Positions 15,754 through 25,819 of a stretch of 64,000 nt of DNA are shown here, piece after piece (position 1 is the stretch's first letter; each line of letters begins with the position of its first letter). The translations under genes and the position numbers were made by a program. The DNA comes from an uncultured Sulfurimonas sp. (GTDB lineage: Bacteria; Campylobacterota; Campylobacteria; Campylobacterales; Sulfurimonadaceae), in NCBI RefSeq assembly GCF_963662755.1, contig NZ_OY759725.1, positions 620,001-684,000 of the forward strand, given 5' to 3'. The notes under the pieces are model-generated. The model did not search any database. It saw nothing but the letters and a program-made list of their open reading frames with translations, and had not been told where the DNA came from.

Positions 15754-17019
15754 TTAATCTCTTTTTGTGGTTTTTCTTTTTTTCTTTGAAGTCGGCTTTA
15801 CATAAGTTTTTTTAGCTGGTCTTTTTTTCTCTGGCTTTTTATGTTCACTCTTTAATTTCACTTCATCCTGATCTTTTCTTCTTATGGTAGGATCAGGTTC
15901 AAAACCCTCTACAACTTCTTGAGGTATTTTTTGACCTATTAATCTCTCTACATCTTTAATATCATACTTATCATATATATCTAAAAGTGAGATAGCTTCT
16001 CCATCTTTTCCTGCACGACCAGTTCTTCCAACTCTATGAACATAATCCTCAGGTATGGAAGGAAGTTCATAGTTTATGACATAAGGAAGGTCTTCTATAT
16101 CCAATCCACGAGATGCAATGTCAGTTGCTACTAAAACTTTTATCTTGCCCTCTTTAAACTGAGTAAGTGTTTTTAGTCTATTTGCTTGAGTTTTATCGCC
16201 ATGAATAACTCCACACTTTAAACCATCTTTTTGAAGCTCTATAAAAAGCTCATCAGCACTTACTTTTGTTTTTGTAAATACTAAAACCTGAGGAAAGTTT
16301 CTTGAACCAATAAGATAAGCTAATAGTTCAGCTTTTCTGTGAGTATCTACCATATAAGCTACTTGGTTAATAGTCTCAACCGTAGTGTTTTTTTTGGCTG
16401 TCTCTATAAAAGCTGGTTTTGTAAGTATCTGTTTTGAGAGTTTTCTTACCTTGTCACTATATGTAGCTGAAAAAAGTAGAGTTTGATGTCTTTTTGGAAG
16501 CTGTAAATGAATATTTCTAATCTCTTTTGAAAAGCCCATATCCAGCATTCTATCAGCTTCATCAACAACAAAAATTTCTATATCTGCAACTGATAGACCT
16601 TTTTGCATAAGCTCCATAAATCTTCCAGGTGTACCTATGACAATATCAACACCTTTTTTTAAAGAGCGGATTTGCATCTCAAGATCTTTTCCACCTACTA
16701 CTATGGCACTCTTTAGATGCATATGTTTTGAGTAGTTTTTTACATCTTCATGTATTTGAATTGATAGTTCACGAGTTGGAGAGAGTATGACCGCTCTTAT
16801 AGCTCTGTTTTCATCAGCAGTTGTATTTCTAAGTTTTTGAAGTATCGGCAGAGCAAAAGCGGCTGTTTTACCTGTTCCTGTTTGAGCAGTTGCAAAAACG
16901 TCTTGTTTTGCTAAAACCAATGGTATGGCTCTGTTTTGTATAAGTGTTGGAGTCTCATATCCTAACTCTTTTATAGCTCCAAGCAATGGCTTGATAAGCC
17001 CTAGTTTTTCAAATGACAT
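15754..17019 (-). CDS. rhlE: DEAD-box RNA helicase, RhlE type
   Basis: A 421-residue ATP-dependent RNA helicase. In order: Q-motif region (MSFEKLGLIKPLLGAIKELG), Walker A AQTGTGKTAA near residue 44, PTRELSIQI, DEAD in VVDEADRMLDMGF near 155, SAT near 188, the second RecA domain with TDIASRGLDIEDL, and HRVGRTGRAG near 333. The C-terminal 50 residues are a Lys/Arg-rich tail typical of RhlE proteins, thought to bind rRNA. It is followed closely by the TruC-like gene, which gives an RNA-processing pair. Confidence 0.92.
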   Translation of the reverse strand: MSFEKLGLIKPLLGAIKELGYETPTLIQNRAIPLVLAKQDVFATAQTGTGKTAAFALPILQKLRNTTADENRAIRAVILSPTRELSIQIHEDVKNYSKHMHLKSAIVVGGKDLEMQIRSLKKGVDIVIGTPGRFMELMQKGLSVADIEIFVVDEADRMLDMGFSKEIRNIHLQLPKRHQTLLFSATYSDKVRKLSKQILTKPAFIETAKKNTTVETINQVAYMVDTHRKAELLAYLIGSRNFPQVLVFTKTKVSADELFIELQKDGLKCGVIHGDKTQANRLKTLTQFKEGKIKVLVATDIASRGLDIEDLPYVINYELPSIPEDYVHRVGRTGRAGKDGEAISLLDIYDKYDIKDVERLIGQKIPQEVVEGFEPDPTIRRKDQDEVKLKSEHKKPEKKRPAKKTYVKPTSKKKRKTTKRD

Positions 17020-17098
17020 AAGTATTCCTATTGTTAAAAAGTATTCTCTTTATTGATGGAATTTTAGCATATTATTAAACATATAAGTTCTATGTCGA

Positions 17099-17104
17099 TA
17101 TAAT
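17099..17104 (+). promoter_or_regulatory. Predicted -10 box for the DUF2062 gene
   Basis: TATAAT lies 32 bases before the ATG at 17136, in the divergent gap with the helicase gene. No consensus -35 is seen. Confidence 0.45.
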
Positions 17105-17135
17105 CCATTAATATTTTAAACATTAAGTACAATAA

Positions 17136-17630
17136 ATGATAAGAAAAAATTTAAAAAAAGTTAGTAAAAGTGAAAAACTAAAAAGTTTCATACTAAAATA
17201 CAAAGTACCACCTGAATATCTCTCAACAAACAGAAAGATGGTCTCTAAAGCAGTGTTTATAGGTCTTTTTATAGCTTTTATCCCTATGCCCATGCAGATG
17301 CTTTTAGTTTTGGCAATGATGCCATTTTTTAAGTTCAATGTACCAATAGGTCTTGCAATGTGTTGGCTAAGTAATCCTTTTACAATGCCGCCAATGTACT
17401 ATATGGAATATCTAACAGGCTCTTTCTTTTTAGGAAGTGAACCACTTGAAGTTGAGATGACTCTAGATTGGTTTAGTAAAAATCTTGACAATATTTTTAT
17501 AGACCTCTACACTGGAGCATTTTTTTACTCTGTTGTTGGTTCTTTTAGTGGATACTGGTTAGTTAATCATTTCTGGAGAGGTTCAGTTCATAGAGATAAA
17601 AAACTCCATCGTAACGATAGAGACTCTTAA
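17136..17630 (+). CDS. DUF2062 membrane protein
   Basis: A 164-residue inner-membrane protein with a basic N-terminus, then VPPEYLSTNRKMVSKAVFIGLFIAFIPMPMQ and NVPIGLAMCWLSNPFTMPPMYY, the conserved DUF2062 segments. There are two or three further hydrophobic stretches. The function of the family is unknown. It is divergent from rhlE and its stop overlaps the end of lgt by 4 bases on the opposite strand. No clear ribosome-binding site precedes the ATG. Confidence 0.8.
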   Translation: MIRKNLKKVSKSEKLKSFILKYKVPPEYLSTNRKMVSKAVFIGLFIAFIPMPMQMLLVLAMMPFFKFNVPIGLAMCWLSNPFTMPPMYYMEYLTGSFFLGSEPLEVEMTLDWFSKNLDNIFIDLYTGAFFYSVVGSFSGYWLVNHFWRGSVHRDKKLHRNDRDS

Positions 17631-18457
17631 GAGTTTTTCTTAAGAGTTTTTACTTTTGAGCGTTTCTCATAATAAACCCAAGCGATAACTCCAACTAAAC
17701 TCATAGCTAAACTCATAACTTGACCTTGGGTTATCATCTCACAACAAACATAGCCTATTTGAGCATCTGGAGCACGGTAAATCTCTGCTAATGCTCTAAA
17801 GATGCCATAACTAATAGCATAAATCAAAATCAACTCACCGCTAAATCTTTGATACTTTCTATATGCATAAACAACTATAAAAACACCAAAACCTTCTAAA
17901 ATAGCTTCATAAAGTTGTGAGGGATGACGAAGAATACCATCGACTAAAATCCCCCAACTAACATCTGTCTCGCGACCTATAAGCTCTTGATTTAAAAAGT
18001 TGCCGATGCGACCAAAAACAAAAGCCAAAGGTACACTTATAGCTACTAAATCCATAATACGACCAAATGGCATCTTATGTTTTTTAGAATAAAGATATGT
18101 AGCAATTAAAAATCCAATAATTGCACCATGATAACTCATACCTCGGATGCCAACAAATTCGCCGTTTTGAAATGGATTAAATATCTGCCATGGATGCGAA
18201 AGATAGTAGAGAGTTTGAGTGTCATAAAAGAGTATATATCCTAGTCTTGCACCTAAAATAACACCAATCTCAACATAGATAAAATAGTTGTCTATTCCCT
18301 TAAACTCTAAGTTGTCTCTTTTTATAAAATACTTTCCAATATAGAGTGCACTTACAAGTGCTAAGACATACATTATGCCATACCAATGTACAGGAAAACT
18401 AAAGATGCTAAAGGCTACAGGATCAAAACTCTCATAGATATGATTCCAAGAATTCAT
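17627..18457 (-). CDS. lgt: Prolipoprotein diacylglyceryl transferase
   Basis: A 276-residue inner-membrane enzyme that moves diacylglycerol from phosphatidylglycerol to the lipobox Cys of prolipoproteins, such as the UPF0323 lipoprotein in this window. Signature segments are HWYGIMYVLA near residue 24, SYHGAIIGF, the Lgt motif GRIGNFLNQELIGRETDVSWG near 150 and HPSQLYEAILEG near 177, with about seven membrane helices. It starts 1 base after the upstream Fe-S gene's stop, so it is the third gene of a hemN-FeS-lgt operon. Confidence 0.96.
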   Translation of the reverse strand: MNSWNHIYESFDPVAFSIFSFPVHWYGIMYVLALVSALYIGKYFIKRDNLEFKGIDNYFIYVEIGVILGARLGYILFYDTQTLYYLSHPWQIFNPFQNGEFVGIRGMSYHGAIIGFLIATYLYSKKHKMPFGRIMDLVAISVPLAFVFGRIGNFLNQELIGRETDVSWGILVDGILRHPSQLYEAILEGFGVFIVVYAYRKYQRFSGELILIYAISYGIFRALAEIYRAPDAQIGYVCCEMITQGQVMSLAMSLVGVIAWVYYEKRSKVKTLKKNS

Positions 18458-19741
18458 CTATTTTCTCAAAGCCTCTGCTATTAATTCTATTGGATTTTTA
18501 AAGACTGTCTCAACTTGGGCATAATTCATAGATGCATTTATCTGCATTCTACAAGCACTACACTCAGCACTAACCACATCAGCTTTAGTCTCTTTTATCA
18601 TTGCCGCTTTTGGTATTCCTGCTGCTTTAGCAAAATGATACTTTTCACTCTGCATCGTAACTCCACCAAAACCACAACATCTATCTGGGTCACTCATCTC
18701 AACTATGTTGTAGTTTTTACTGATTAGGTTTCTTGGTTCTTGGTAGAGCCCTTGCATTTTCTTAGCGTGACATGGATCATGATAAGTTACTATTTTTGTA
18801 TTTTTTTTCTTAGATGCAAGAACTTGTTCTAAATGTGTATGGTGCTGTAACCACTCTGTAGCCATAAAGATTTTTTCTCTTATCGCAATGGCTCTTTCTT
18901 TCCACTCTGGCTGGTCGTGGAAGTAGTGTTCATAGTCGATTTTAAGCATCGCTGAACATGTAGCTTCAGGAACTATAATAGCCTCAACATCATCTCCAAA
19001 ACTCTCAAAATACTCTATATTAAACTTAGCATTATGATCAACCGTATCAAAATCACCTGTAAAATAAGCAGGTGCAGAACAACATTTCTGGTCTTTTGCA
19101 AGAAACGCGTCTATTTCTAAATGCTCTAATATCTCTAAAAGAGAGTCTCCTATACTTTTGTAGTTATAGTTTCCTAAACAGCCTATAAAGATAGCTACTT
19201 TTCTTTTTCCACCATTGTTTATATTCTCAGGGTATGAGTTTAAAAATGATGTTTTTTTCAAACTTGGAAGAAGTCTGTCTGCTTTTAGCATAGGGATATT
19301 AAAACGTGAACTCATAGAGTCTATGTCAGCTTTTATCTTAAACCCACAAGTTTGAAATACCCAACCAAGCTTAAACGCTAAGTCATTCATCCAACGATGA
19401 CGAAGAAGTAAAAAGAACGCTTTTTTATACCATGCGATGCCGTATTTTTTAGCGATGTCTGAGCGAACTTGTTCTATTACCATATCGGTAGGAAGAGATT
19501 TTGGACAAACTTCTACACAAGCCGTACATAAAAAACAGCTCTCAAAAATATCTTTTGCATTTTTATCAAGCTCTAAATTTCCTCTTTGATAAGCACCAAG
19601 CAAATCTAAAAAACCACGAGGAGAAGTAACCTCATCTGCATTTACATTGTGAATAGTACAAACAGGAATACACTTTCCACACTTGATACAATCATCAGTA
19701 ATATTAGCATAATCAAAAATATCTTGAGGGGTTTTACTCAT
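18458..19741 (-). CDS. Two [4Fe-4S] / CCG-domain (Fe-S)-binding protein, GlcF/HdrB-like
   Basis: A 427-residue protein. Two ferredoxin-type motifs (CIKCGKCIPVC near residue 18 and CFLCTACVEVCPKS near 69) are followed by two cysteine-rich CCG domains (KCCSAPAYF near 219 and RCCGFGGVTMQS near 355, with CHAKK and CSACR). This is the architecture of glycolate oxidase GlcF, LldE/LutA and heterodisulfide-reductase subunits. No flavin FAD-binding partner gene is adjacent, so the electron donor is unknown. It is sandwiched 4 bases after hemN and directly before lgt, a conserved-looking operon that may link it to haem synthesis or redox maturation. Confidence 0.85.
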   Translation of the reverse strand: MSKTPQDIFDYANITDDCIKCGKCIPVCTIHNVNADEVTSPRGFLDLLGAYQRGNLELDKNAKDIFESCFLCTACVEVCPKSLPTDMVIEQVRSDIAKKYGIAWYKKAFFLLLRHRWMNDLAFKLGWVFQTCGFKIKADIDSMSSRFNIPMLKADRLLPSLKKTSFLNSYPENINNGGKRKVAIFIGCLGNYNYKSIGDSLLEILEHLEIDAFLAKDQKCCSAPAYFTGDFDTVDHNAKFNIEYFESFGDDVEAIIVPEATCSAMLKIDYEHYFHDQPEWKERAIAIREKIFMATEWLQHHTHLEQVLASKKKNTKIVTYHDPCHAKKMQGLYQEPRNLISKNYNIVEMSDPDRCCGFGGVTMQSEKYHFAKAAGIPKAAMIKETKADVVSAECSACRMQINASMNYAQVETVFKNPIELIAEALRK

Positions 19742-19745
19742 TTAT

Positions 19746-21113
19746 TTATACCGTTTTTGAAAATGTTTTAGAGTTAGATGCGTGTTTTTTCATATATGCA
19801 TCAAAAGGCATCGCGATGTTTCTTATAAGAAGAGTACCTGTTTGACTACACTCTATAAAATCTTCATCCATTGTTAAAAGCTCATCATCAGCAAAAGGTT
19901 TTAGTGCTTCTATGGCATCTGCAAAATACGACTTAAACTCGATGTTGAAGAGTTTTTCAAACCTTCTTATGTCAAGTTTGAAGTTACTCATTAGCTCCAT
20001 AATTACATATTGTCTGATTTGGTCATCTTCGTTTAAAACTATACCGCGTTCAAACGGAAGTTTTCCAGCATCTATAGCCTCTTCATACTCGCCCATAACT
20101 TTAAAGTTTTGGTTATAGCTATCAACGCCCTCGCCTATAGAAGTAAGCCCTACTCCTATCAAATCAGCTCCACCTTTAGTTGTGTAGCCTTGAAAATTTC
20201 TATGAAGTTCACCTTTGTCTATGGCTTTAAAAAGTTCATCTTCAGGTTTTGCAAAGTGATCCATTCCAATCATTCTATAACCGTTAGAAGTTAAAAAATC
20301 TATAGTGTATTGCATGATTTGGAGTTTTTCATCAGGAAGAGGAAGTGTAGTCTCATCTATCTTTCTCATAGTCTTTTTAAGCCATGGAACGTGGGCATAG
20401 TTAAACACCGCAAATCTATCAGGATCAATAGTTAAAGCCAAGTCAAGAGTCTCTTTAAAAGTCTCTAAAGATTGATATGGAAGTCCATAAATAAGGTCAA
20501 CATTTACAGAAATCATGTTGTATTTTCTAGCCAAATCCATCGCATCTTTTGTTACATTATATGGCTGAATTCTATGAACTGCAGCTTGAACTTTTTCGTT
20601 AAAATCTTGAATACCAAAACTTACACGATTAAATCCTGCTTCGCTCATTACACGCATCTGGTCTTCATCTATATGACGAGGATCTATCTCACAGCTTATC
20701 TCAGCATCTGAGCGAAAGTTAGGAAAATAAGACTTTATCTCATCTATAATCTCTTTTAGTTGTGCAGCACTAAAAAATGTTGGAGTACCTCCGCCAAAGT
20801 GCATCTGAAGAACTTCACGAGAACAATCAAGATGTTTTGAGAGTATCTCTAACTCTCTTTTTAGGTAGTCAATGTAGCGAAGCATCTTGTCTTCTTTTGA
20901 AGTAAAGACAACATTACAGCCACAAAAGTAACAAGCATTTCTACAAAAAGGAAGATGAAAGTATAAACTTATAGGGCGAGATGAATCTTGTGCTTCTATT
21001 TTAGAAATATATTCATCATATCCATAAGCATCGCTAAACTCTAGTGCAGTAGGGTAACTTGTGTATCTTGGACCTGGTTTTGAGTACTTTAAAAATTTTG
21101 AAAAATCCAGCAT
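19746..21113 (-). CDS. hemN: Oxygen-independent coproporphyrinogen III dehydrogenase
   Basis: A 455-residue cytosolic radical SAM enzyme that decarboxylates two propionates of coproporphyrinogen III to give protoporphyrinogen IX in haem synthesis. The cluster motif C57-x3-C61-x2-C64 (CRNACYFCGC) binds the [4Fe-4S] cluster with SAM. The GGGTP SAM motif and SFGIQDFNEKVQAAVHRIQ, a HemN-specific segment, follow, and the C-terminal HemN domain is present. Length and these features separate it from HemW. The haem made serves the cytochrome c and cbb3 oxidase implied by ccoS-ccoI. Confidence 0.95.
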   Translation of the reverse strand: MLDFSKFLKYSKPGPRYTSYPTALEFSDAYGYDEYISKIEAQDSSRPISLYFHLPFCRNACYFCGCNVVFTSKEDKMLRYIDYLKRELEILSKHLDCSREVLQMHFGGGTPTFFSAAQLKEIIDEIKSYFPNFRSDAEISCEIDPRHIDEDQMRVMSEAGFNRVSFGIQDFNEKVQAAVHRIQPYNVTKDAMDLARKYNMISVNVDLIYGLPYQSLETFKETLDLALTIDPDRFAVFNYAHVPWLKKTMRKIDETTLPLPDEKLQIMQYTIDFLTSNGYRMIGMDHFAKPEDELFKAIDKGELHRNFQGYTTKGGADLIGVGLTSIGEGVDSYNQNFKVMGEYEEAIDAGKLPFERGIVLNEDDQIRQYVIMELMSNFKLDIRRFEKLFNIEFKSYFADAIEALKPFADDELLTMDEDFIECSQTGTLLIRNIAMPFDAYMKKHASNSKTFSKTV

Positions 21114-21180
21114 AGTAAATCCATTTATTGTTTAATTACCGCGATTATCTCTAAAAAATACTAATAAACCTATTAATCTA

Positions 21181-22887
21181 CTATTCTAACTCTCCAGCTA
21201 ATCTTTGATAAATTTCTGAACTCTTTAAAAGTTCTTTATGGTTTGCTGCTGCTACAATCTTGCCTTTTTGCATAACTAAAATCTTATCAGCATGCTCAAT
21301 CGTACTTAATCTATGAGCTATTGTAATAGTGATCTTATCTTTTGTGTACTCATCTAAAGCTGTTTGAATTCTTTTTTCACTCTCATTATCAAGTGCCGAA
21401 GTAGCTTCATCAAAAAGCAAAAGTGAGGAGTGTTTATAAATCGCACGAGCTATAGCTACACGCTGTCTTTGACCACCAGATAAATTGGCTCCAAATTCTT
21501 CCATCATAGTATCAACTCCATTTTCCAATGAGCTTACAAAAGAAGATGCATCTGCTAATCTTAAAGCTTCTTCTACTCTTTTTATGTCTATCTCTTGACC
21601 ATAAGCAACATTAGCAGCAAGTGAATCTTGAAAAATATAGATGCGTTGAGTTACAAGTGAGATATGATGTTTTAAGGAGTCTTGATTGTACTCTTTTATA
21701 TTTTTACCATTTATCAAAATTTCTCCCTCGTGAGCATCATAAAAACGAAGAATCATATTGATAAAAGTAGATTTTCCTCCACCGCTATCTCCTACTAAGG
21801 CTATATTTTCACCACTATTAATTGAGATGCTAACATCTTTTAAAGCGTAAGAATCTTCATACTTTAGTGAAACATTACGAAATTCTATGGATTTAATATC
21901 ATCTTCTAAAATAGTAGTTCCATCTATGATTTTGTTTTTAGTATCGAGTATTTCAAAGACTCTCTCACTAGCTGCAACTGCATCTTGGATGCGTCTATAT
22001 ATAGAACTAATGCGACGGATAGGTTGAAACACAAGCCCAACCGCGGTCAAAAATGCAGTAAATTCTCCTACAGTCATTTTTCCATCATAAACTTCTCTTC
22101 CACCTACAAAAATAACCATAGCAAGTCCAGCAGCTCCGATAATTTCCATCATAGGAGAGACAATCTCTCCAACATAAACCGACTTCATATTTATCTTAAA
22201 AAATTTCCAATTCTCTATACTAAAACGATCAAGCTCATGTTTTTGTGTAGCATTTGCTTTTATAATCTCGCTAGAGTTAAAAACTTCCGTAAGACGAGTA
22301 ACTACATCTGCATTTTTCTCTTGTGAGCGATGAGAGTATTTTTTTAATTTTTTTGCTATTAAAATCAGAGGGTAGATAACCAAAGGAACAAGAATTAAGG
22401 AGTAAAAAGCAAGCATAGAATTTAAGTATATGACATAAGCTATAAGGGCTACAACCGTTATACTCTCGCGGAACAGTTCAGGAAGCATATTTGAGACAAA
22501 ATACTCTATACGAGCTATATCATTGACTACTCTAGAAATCAACTCTCCACTTCTGTTTTTATACAAAAAACCCATATCCATACTAATGATTTTAGAAAGT
22601 AAAATCTCTCTAAATCTTGAGACAATATGTTGACCTATATAGTTCATATAAACAGATTGTATGTAGCGCCCCAAAGCTTTTAAAACATAGATAGCTGTAA
22701 GCCCGATAGGTATAAGGTAGAGCATCTCCTCTTTTTTATCTATAAACATATCATCCATCAAAGGCTTCATAATATGCGCTGTAGCTGTTGTAGCTGCGAC
22801 TGTTAAAATAATGCCAAATAAAACCAAGAGATACTGTAGTTTATACTCTTTTATGTAGGGCCAAAAACGTTTTAAAACTATTTTCAA
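21181..22887 (-). CDS. msbA: MsbA-like ABC exporter (fused membrane and ATPase domains)
   Basis: A 568-residue half-transporter. Residues 1-about 310 form six membrane helices of the type I exporter fold, and the rest is an ATPase with Walker A GDSGGGKST, signature LSGGQRQR, Walker B LLLFDEATSALD and a His switch in ITIAHRLST. The length and lipid-exporter-like N-terminus suggest MsbA, which flips lipid A-core across the inner membrane. It lies 8 bases after an LtaS-like phosphotransferase gene on the same strand and near polysaccharide genes, which supports an envelope lipid substrate. Another lipid-linked substrate is possible. Confidence 0.82.
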   Translation of the reverse strand: MKIVLKRFWPYIKEYKLQYLLVLFGIILTVAATTATAHIMKPLMDDMFIDKKEEMLYLIPIGLTAIYVLKALGRYIQSVYMNYIGQHIVSRFREILLSKIISMDMGFLYKNRSGELISRVVNDIARIEYFVSNMLPELFRESITVVALIAYVIYLNSMLAFYSLILVPLVIYPLILIAKKLKKYSHRSQEKNADVVTRLTEVFNSSEIIKANATQKHELDRFSIENWKFFKINMKSVYVGEIVSPMMEIIGAAGLAMVIFVGGREVYDGKMTVGEFTAFLTAVGLVFQPIRRISSIYRRIQDAVAASERVFEILDTKNKIIDGTTILEDDIKSIEFRNVSLKYEDSYALKDVSISINSGENIALVGDSGGGKSTFINMILRFYDAHEGEILINGKNIKEYNQDSLKHHISLVTQRIYIFQDSLAANVAYGQEIDIKRVEEALRLADASSFVSSLENGVDTMMEEFGANLSGGQRQRVAIARAIYKHSSLLLFDEATSALDNESEKRIQTALDEYTKDKITITIAHRLSTIEHADKILVMQKGKIVAAANHKELLKSSEIYQRLAGELE

Positions 22888-22895
22888 AAATTATC

Positions 22896-24878
22896 CTATT
22901 TATCGTGTGATTTTATCAAGTACTCTGTGACGGCCAAAGAGGCTTTGTAGTACTCTTGACACTCACGTTGTTCTTTTGTTGTAGCTTTTGAGTCTTTAAA
23001 ACCACCATCTTTTGCCATTATAACACCTGCATCATTAAAACCACAATGAAGAGTCTCTTTATCTAGCAAGTTAGTTCCAACAGCCATATAGTTTTTGTCA
23101 TAAAGAGTTAGATTGTAAAGAGTTGGAAAGATATCTTTATGTGAAGATGCTAGAGTCGTATCTATATTTTTAGGTTTTAAATCTTCTGGAGTGTAGATAT
23201 AGAATGGAACTTTTTTCGTTTGAGTGTAGTAATCATCATACTTCATAACACCCTCAACTGTGTTGTTGTCAGCTGTAACGGCTATGACACTGTTTTTTGC
23301 TAAGGACGAGTTTTTTATCTCATCTAAAAAACCACCTAGTGAGTCTAGCGCATAAGCATAATCTTTAAAGCGTTTTTTTACGAGTCCAATATCTCCACTT
23401 ATGTGATTTTTTAACTCTTGTGAGAGTTCAAGAGAGTTTGACTTATAGTGTGATGGAGTAGTATATGGCGGATGATTGTTTGTAGTGAGAACAAATATAA
23501 ACTGTGGCTCTGTTGCGTCTTGGAGCATTTTATATATATACTTATAAAGATACTCATCAAAAACACCCCAATCGTGAGAGATAGCATCAAGATTTTCACC
23601 CAAACTACTTGCAATAGCACCTTTGCCATAAGTGTTTTTAAAGCCTTGTCTTGACATAAAACTACCAACATTTCTCCAAAATAAATCCCCACCATAAACA
23701 AAACTTGTCTCATAGCCAGCATCTTTGTAAACTTTTGCACTAGCTTGAGAAAAGTGCGTATTTAAGTAAGAACTCTGTGCAAAAGATGTTGAGTTTGGAC
23801 GAGCTGTAATGTTAAGTAAAAGAGGCTCAAGTGAGACTACAGTTCCATTTGAGCTAGATATAAAAGAAGTAAAGAGTATATCTTCTTCAAAATGTTTTTT
23901 AAGTTTTCCCATGATGTTAAAACTCTCACTTTGATAATCAAGCAAAGGCATTCCAAAACTCTCAACCATTACAACTACAACATGAGGCAATCTCTCTTTT
24001 AATTTTTCATCTTTAGAAGTTTTTTGGACAAGGTTATTTAAAAGATTTTTTCTGTCTATCTCTTTTGTCTGCTTAAAAACTTCAAAGGCTTCTGGCATCT
24101 TGCCTCTATATCCAGAAGTTTTTATAAGGTCATAGTTTTGAGATTTGCTTTTAGCGTATTGATTATACGAGTCAAATATTGCAAAACTTGGAGTTTGTGG
24201 AAGCTTGTTTACCAAAGGGTCTTGAGATACATCTGAGATGCTATAAGCTAGTGGAAAGATGCCAACAGAACCGCGACCTGTAAGCGCTACTGCGATGATA
24301 AGTAAAAGAAAAAAACCTAACTGTTTAAACCAGTTAAAATTGAGTTCAAATCTCTTTTTTTCTTTTAAAATTTTAAATATCAAAAAATACAAAAGTGCAA
24401 AGTAAGACAAAAGCATAAAACCTACTAAAGTAACATTATAATTTTGCAATCCAGTTCTTATAAGCGCCTCGGTATCATCATCAAAAACTCCAAAAATCAT
24501 AAGCGTAGAGTGTTCACCAAAAAAAGAGAAATATGTTAAGTCCATGAAGGTAAGTGAAGATACAAAAGTTAAAAAAAGAACAAAATAAAATTTATAAAAA
24601 GCATAAAGATACTTTTGTAATGACTTTATTCTTAGTAGCCAGATAAAAAAAAGTAGTAAAACACCCAAAGCATTTGTATATGCCATCATACTTGCATCTA
24701 GTCTAAAGCCTAAGAAGAAGGCATCAAAAAGCTCAAAATAAGAGTAATCATTTGATACAGAGTGACTTAAAAATATGTACAATCTTGAGAGAGACATAAA
24801 AACTAAAGCAACTAGAGTTAGTTTCAAAATCGAGTATAAAAGATTTAGTATAAAGTTAAAGTGTTGATTTTTTTGCAT
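22896..24878 (-). CDS. LTA synthase-family phosphotransferase (sulfatase fold), first copy
   Basis: A 660-residue inner-membrane protein with five hydrophobic helices in the first 210 residues and a periplasmic alkaline-phosphatase/sulfatase-type domain. The metal site begins at E306 in MVESFG, and the nucleophile is probably T346 in SSNGTVVSLEP. The family's Asp-His pair reads D537-N538 here (TADNNTVEG), so one usual metal ligand is replaced by Asn. Family members move phosphoglycerol or phosphoethanolamine from phospholipid to a glycan or lipid A. Co-transcription with the MsbA-like exporter suggests a lipid A-core or glycolipid acceptor. The exact donor cannot be read from sequence. Confidence 0.78.
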   Translation of the reverse strand: MQKNQHFNFILNLLYSILKLTLVALVFMSLSRLYIFLSHSVSNDYSYFELFDAFFLGFRLDASMMAYTNALGVLLLFFIWLLRIKSLQKYLYAFYKFYFVLFLTFVSSLTFMDLTYFSFFGEHSTLMIFGVFDDDTEALIRTGLQNYNVTLVGFMLLSYFALLYFLIFKILKEKKRFELNFNWFKQLGFFLLLIIAVALTGRGSVGIFPLAYSISDVSQDPLVNKLPQTPSFAIFDSYNQYAKSKSQNYDLIKTSGYRGKMPEAFEVFKQTKEIDRKNLLNNLVQKTSKDEKLKERLPHVVVVMVESFGMPLLDYQSESFNIMGKLKKHFEEDILFTSFISSSNGTVVSLEPLLLNITARPNSTSFAQSSYLNTHFSQASAKVYKDAGYETSFVYGGDLFWRNVGSFMSRQGFKNTYGKGAIASSLGENLDAISHDWGVFDEYLYKYIYKMLQDATEPQFIFVLTTNNHPPYTTPSHYKSNSLELSQELKNHISGDIGLVKKRFKDYAYALDSLGGFLDEIKNSSLAKNSVIAVTADNNTVEGVMKYDDYYTQTKKVPFYIYTPEDLKPKNIDTTLASSHKDIFPTLYNLTLYDKNYMAVGTNLLDKETLHCGFNDAGVIMAKDGGFKDSKATTKEQRECQEYYKASLAVTEYLIKSHDK

Positions 24879-24939
24879 ATGCGATTATACAGTTTTTAAT
24901 CATATATTTAGTAAAATACACAACTTTTAAACAAGGCTT

Positions 24940-25809
24940 ATGATGAAGAAAAAGATTTTAGTAACTGGTGGAGCGGGATTTGTGGGGAGTCATCTATGTG
25001 AGAGACTCGCAAAAGATGAGAAAAATGAGGTATATTCACTTGACAACTACTTCACTGGCTCAAAACAAAACCACGTTCCAAATGTTACTTATATAGAAGG
25101 CTCAACTTCAGACATACAAAACCTTGTTACTTTTGCTCCAGATATGGTCTATCATCTTGGCGAATACTCAAGAGTAGAACAAAGTTTTGATGATATAGAA
25201 AAAGTTTGGAAGTTTAACAAAGATGGCATCTTCGCAGTTTTAGAGTTTGTTAGAAAGCATGGTTGCAAGATACTCTACGCTGGAAGTTCTACAAAGTTTG
25301 GAGATGGTGGCTTAGGAAGAAGTGCATCTCCTTACGCTTGGACAAAAGCATCAAACACTGAACTTGTGCAAAACTACGGAGCATGGTTTAATGTCCCTTA
25401 TGCGATTACTTACTTTTACAATGTATATGGACCTCGTGAAATCCAAACAGGAAAGTACGCAACCTTAATAGCCCTTTTTAAAGAGAAGATGAAAAAAGGT
25501 GAGCCACTAACCATAGTAAGTCCTGGATCTCAAAAAAGAAACTTCACTCACATAGATGACATAATCGACGGCTTAGTTTTAGTCGGAGAGAATGGTTATG
25601 GAGATGAGTTTGGCATCGGGAGTGGCGAAGCATACAGTATTAAAGAGATAGCTGAACTCTACGATGGCGAGATAGAGATGCTACCAGAGAGAGCTGGAAA
25701 TAGAATGACAGCTGATGTTATGACAGCAAAAACTGAAGCCCTTGGATGGAGTCCAACTAGAACTATCAAAGACTACATTGAAGATTTAAGAAAAAACAAC
25801 TGGAAATAA
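24940..25809 (+). CDS. NAD-dependent nucleotide-sugar epimerase/dehydratase
   Basis: A 289-residue extended SDR. It has the NAD-binding [10 protein letters not shown] motif at residue 9, the catalytic pair in SPYAWTK (YxxxK) near 130 and the FYNVYGPRE segment. It is shorter than GalE (about 330 residues) and belongs to the broad UDP-glucose 4-epimerase/GDP-mannose dehydratase group, so the sugar is not determined. Two ATGs stand in tandem; AAGG before them favours the second (24943) slightly. It opens the rightward polysaccharide operon and lies 10 bases before rfbA. Confidence 0.8.
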   Translation: MMKKKILVTGGAGFVGSHLCERLAKDEKNEVYSLDNYFTGSKQNHVPNVTYIEGSTSDIQNLVTFAPDMVYHLGEYSRVEQSFDDIEKVWKFNKDGIFAVLEFVRKHGCKILYAGSSTKFGDGGLGRSASPYAWTKASNTELVQNYGAWFNVPYAITYFYNVYGPREIQTGKYATLIALFKEKMKKGEPLTIVSPGSQKRNFTHIDDIIDGLVLVGENGYGDEFGIGSGEAYSIKEIAELYDGEIEMLPERAGNRMTADVMTAKTEALGWSPTRTIKDYIEDLRKNNWK

Positions 25810-25819
25810 AGGTAGAAAT

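Noticed and set aside
17631..17660. ACTCTTAAGAGT palindrome at the end of lgt as a terminator
   Set aside because: The palindrome has no loop and overlaps the coding ends; the duplicated TCTTAAGAGTTTTT looks like simple repetition.
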